The translations under genes and the position numbers were made by a program. Shown here one piece after another: positions 62,101-64,000 of a stretch of 64,000 nucleotides of DNA (within the stretch, counting starts at the first letter, position 1; each line of letters starts with the position of its first letter). Under the pieces are notes generated by a model. That model was not told where the DNA came from, made no database searches, and worked only from the letters and a program-made list of their open reading frames with translations. Origin of the DNA: Pseudomonadales bacterium (GTDB lineage: Bacteria; Pseudomonadota; Gammaproteobacteria; Pseudomonadales; UBA7239); assembly GCA_028280345.1 (NCBI GenBank), contig JANQLY010000017.1:95929-159928 (forward strand), given 5' to 3'.

Positions 62101-63930
62101 ATGTTTGGCTTTTTTGAACGCCTGATTAACCCGTTTCCGCCGGAGCACCCCGAGCAGCCTCCGCAGGGTATCTATGCGTTTTGTCGCCACTATACCCGGG
62201 GTATTGAACCGTGGTTGATTTTGATGGCGTTCCTGACTGCGACACTAGCCGTCGGCGAAGCACTATTGTATGCGGTTCTCGGGCAAATTGTGGACTGGCT
62301 AGCGGCAAAAGAACCGGAGAATTTTCTGCAAGACCAGAAGACGATGTTGATCATCATGACGCTGTATATTCTTGTATTTATTCCGATCACTGTACTGTTG
62401 CATTCTCTGGTTGTGCATCAAACGCTGATGGGAAATTTTCCGATGGTGGTGCGCTGGCTTTCCCACCGTTATTTGCTCAATCAGAGTTACAGTTTCTTTC
62501 AAAATGAGTTTAGTGGTCGTATTGCCACCAAGGTGATGCAAACTGCGCTTGCGGTGCGCGAATCGGTGATGAAAGTACTCGATGTGTTGTTGTTTGTCAG
62601 TGTGTATCTGGTTACCACATTGTTGTTAGTAGCTCATTCTGATATTCGTCTCAGTTTGCCACTTATTGCCTGGTTGCTTATCTACGTTGGATTATTACGT
62701 TTTTTTGTGCCGCGTTTGCAGAATATAGCCATGTTGCAGGCGGATGCCCGTTCGGTGATGACGGGGCGTATCGTAGATAGTTATACCAATATCGTGACAC
62801 TGAAACTGTTTTCCCATACCAGTCGCGAATCGGCCTATGTACAGGAAGGAATGCAGGAGTTTCTCGATACAGTACATCCGCAAATGCGCCTCGTGACCTG
62901 GCTCAATATTTCGGTTTGGCTGTTAAATATGTCGCTGGTATTTATTACCGGCGCACTTGGTATTTATTTGTGGTTAAACGGTGCAATAACACCGGGTGCG
63001 ATTGCGATTGCCTTCAGTCTGGCGATTCGTTTAACGGGTATGTCCCACTGGATAATGTGGGAGGTGAGCACGCTGTTTGAAAATATCGGTACGGTGCAGG
63101 ACGGTATTGCAACACTGTCGAATTCGCAGGGTGTCACGGATAAAGAAAATGCCAATAAGCTTCAGGTTAGTAGTGGTGCTATTGAATTCAGGCAAGTTGA
63201 TTTTTCTTACACGGCAGATGTTTCGGTGTTTGAACAATTGGATCTGCAAATCGCACCCGGAGAAAAAGTTGGCATTGTCGGACGCTCCGGTGCGGGTAAA
63301 TCGACGCTGGTGAATTTGTTACTGCGTTTTTACGATATCCAGAGCGGTCAAATCTGTATTGATGGTCAGGATATCAGCACAGTAGAGCAGGAAAGTCTGC
63401 GTGCCCATATTGCAATGGTGACCCAGGATACCTCACTATTGCATCGCTCTGTGCGTGAAAATATTTTATTTGGTAAGCCTGGCGCTAGCGATGAGCAAAT
63501 GATCGAAGCAGCCAAACAGGCGCGTGCCCATGATTTTATCCAGTCACTTCATGATATCAAGGGGCGCAGTGGTTATGATGCCCATGTCGGTGAGCGTGGC
63601 GTTACATTAAGTGGTGGCCAGCGTCAGCGCATTGCGATTGCTCGTGTGTTATTAAAAGATGCACCGGTTCTCGTGCTTGATGAGGCAACCTCGGCACTGG
63701 ATTCAGAAGTAGAGGCGACGATCCAGCAAAGCCTCTACAGGCTCATGGAAGGTAAAACCGTGATTGCGATAGCTCACCGCCTGTCAACGATAGCGGCGAT
63801 GGATCGTTTAATTGTCTTTGATGAAGGAAAAATTGTTGAACAGGGTACTCATGCAGAGCTGATTGCAAAACAGGGTTTATACGCTCAACTGTGGGAGCAT
63901 CAGTCCGGCGGTTTCCTCGGTTTGGAGTAG
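62101..63930 (+). CDS. ABC transporter, fused permease and ATPase
   Basis: A 609-residue half-transporter of the MsbA/multidrug type. Residues 30-330 form the six-helix permease; the ATPase has Walker A GRSGAGKST (394-402), signature LSGGQRQRIAIARVL and Walker B VLVLDEATSALD. It probably homodimerises and exports a lipid, drug or peptide. The ATG at 62101 (MFGFFERLINPF) is chosen; the frame is open to 62011, but those 30 residues match nothing. No partner gene lies near it in the window. Confidence 0.92.
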   Translation: MFGFFERLINPFPPEHPEQPPQGIYAFCRHYTRGIEPWLILMAFLTATLAVGEALLYAVLGQIVDWLAAKEPENFLQDQKTMLIIMTLYILVFIPITVLLHSLVVHQTLMGNFPMVVRWLSHRYLLNQSYSFFQNEFSGRIATKVMQTALAVRESVMKVLDVLLFVSVYLVTTLLLVAHSDIRLSLPLIAWLLIYVGLLRFFVPRLQNIAMLQADARSVMTGRIVDSYTNIVTLKLFSHTSRESAYVQEGMQEFLDTVHPQMRLVTWLNISVWLLNMSLVFITGALGIYLWLNGAITPGAIAIAFSLAIRLTGMSHWIMWEVSTLFENIGTVQDGIATLSNSQGVTDKENANKLQVSSGAIEFRQVDFSYTADVSVFEQLDLQIAPGEKVGIVGRSGAGKSTLVNLLLRFYDIQSGQICIDGQDISTVEQESLRAHIAMVTQDTSLLHRSVRENILFGKPGASDEQMIEAAKQARAHDFIQSLHDIKGRSGYDAHVGERGVTLSGGQRQRIAIARVLLKDAPVLVLDEATSALDSEVEATIQQSLYRLMEGKTVIAIAHRLSTIAAMDRLIVFDEGKIVEQGTHAELIAKQGLYAQLWEHQSGGFLGLE

Positions 63931-64000
63931 AGCCTGGAATAGCTTCAAGTCCAGTCAATAACGTAAATTCTGTTGCTACCTGTTAATAATAACGGACGAG

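Overview
The window looks like chromosomal DNA of a free-living, probably marine, aerobic gammaproteobacterium with affinity to the Pseudomonadales/Cellvibrionales. This is inferred from the gene set: NhaB, ThrH, a PhaD-like regulator beside a phasin, a wax ester synthase/DGAT, CysB, DNA polymerase II, SohB and YheV, with moderate GC and typical gammaproteobacterial start sites. I see no rRNA, tRNA, CRISPR array, insertion sequence or prophage.

Layout. 1-3040: a 5'-truncated RND/MMPL exporter converging on nhaB. 3323-6819: an orphan ChpA-N-terminal-like protein, a two-helix membrane protein and sohB. 6952-8694: an AT-rich insert of four small genes, including an HEPN-like protein and a 62-residue stand-alone copy of sigma-70 region 1.1. 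8970-10490: WS/DGAT. 10910-22387: one gene for a 3825-residue secreted protein (N-terminal RTX repeats, about 17 He_PIG Ig-like domains with nested CARDB-like and thrombospondin-C-like inserts, an RHS/YD shell, and a C-terminal NucA/NucB-type nuclease), followed by a decayed coding remnant. 22577-26469: an esterase, a phasin, a PhaD-like regulator and a Kef-type antiporter.

26521-36829: sulfur metabolism and housekeeping: cysI-DUF934, bcp, yajC, D-cysteine desulfhydrase, a YpeA-like acetyltransferase, alanine racemase, a fructosamine-kinase-like protein, a 5'-nucleotidase, a TauE/SafE exporter and cysB. 36951-44063: a second giant secreted protein (2370 residues) made of four groups of seven repeats (delta-60, RCC1, FG-GAP, RCC1), three of which are beta-propeller families, joined by calcium-binding TSP3 stalks. 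44177-45265: cysH with a small CPKC thioredoxin-fold partner. 45631-63930: thrH, an ankyrin protein, dusC with an apparent leaderless promoter, yheV, an amidohydrolase, DUF1853, uspA, a dihaem cytochrome c, an FMN split-barrel protein, polB, an emopamil-binding-protein-like membrane protein, DUF6164, a cysteine-shifted glutaredoxin fold, an aldo/keto reductase, a DapB-like oxidoreductase, an M48 lipoprotein protease, a YdjM-like membrane protein and an ABC exporter.

Themes. (1) Assimilatory sulfate reduction is spread over 20 kb: the APS reductase CysH, its likely thiol partner, CysI with DUF934, the regulator CysB and a TauE-type exporter. (2) Carbon storage appears in two forms, wax ester/triacylglycerol (WS/DGAT) and polyhydroxyalkanoate granules (phasin with PhaD-like regulator). 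(3) Two giant exported proteins occupy about 29% of the window. (4) The most unusual small locus is the AT-rich 7-8.7 kb insert with the isolated sigma region 1.1.
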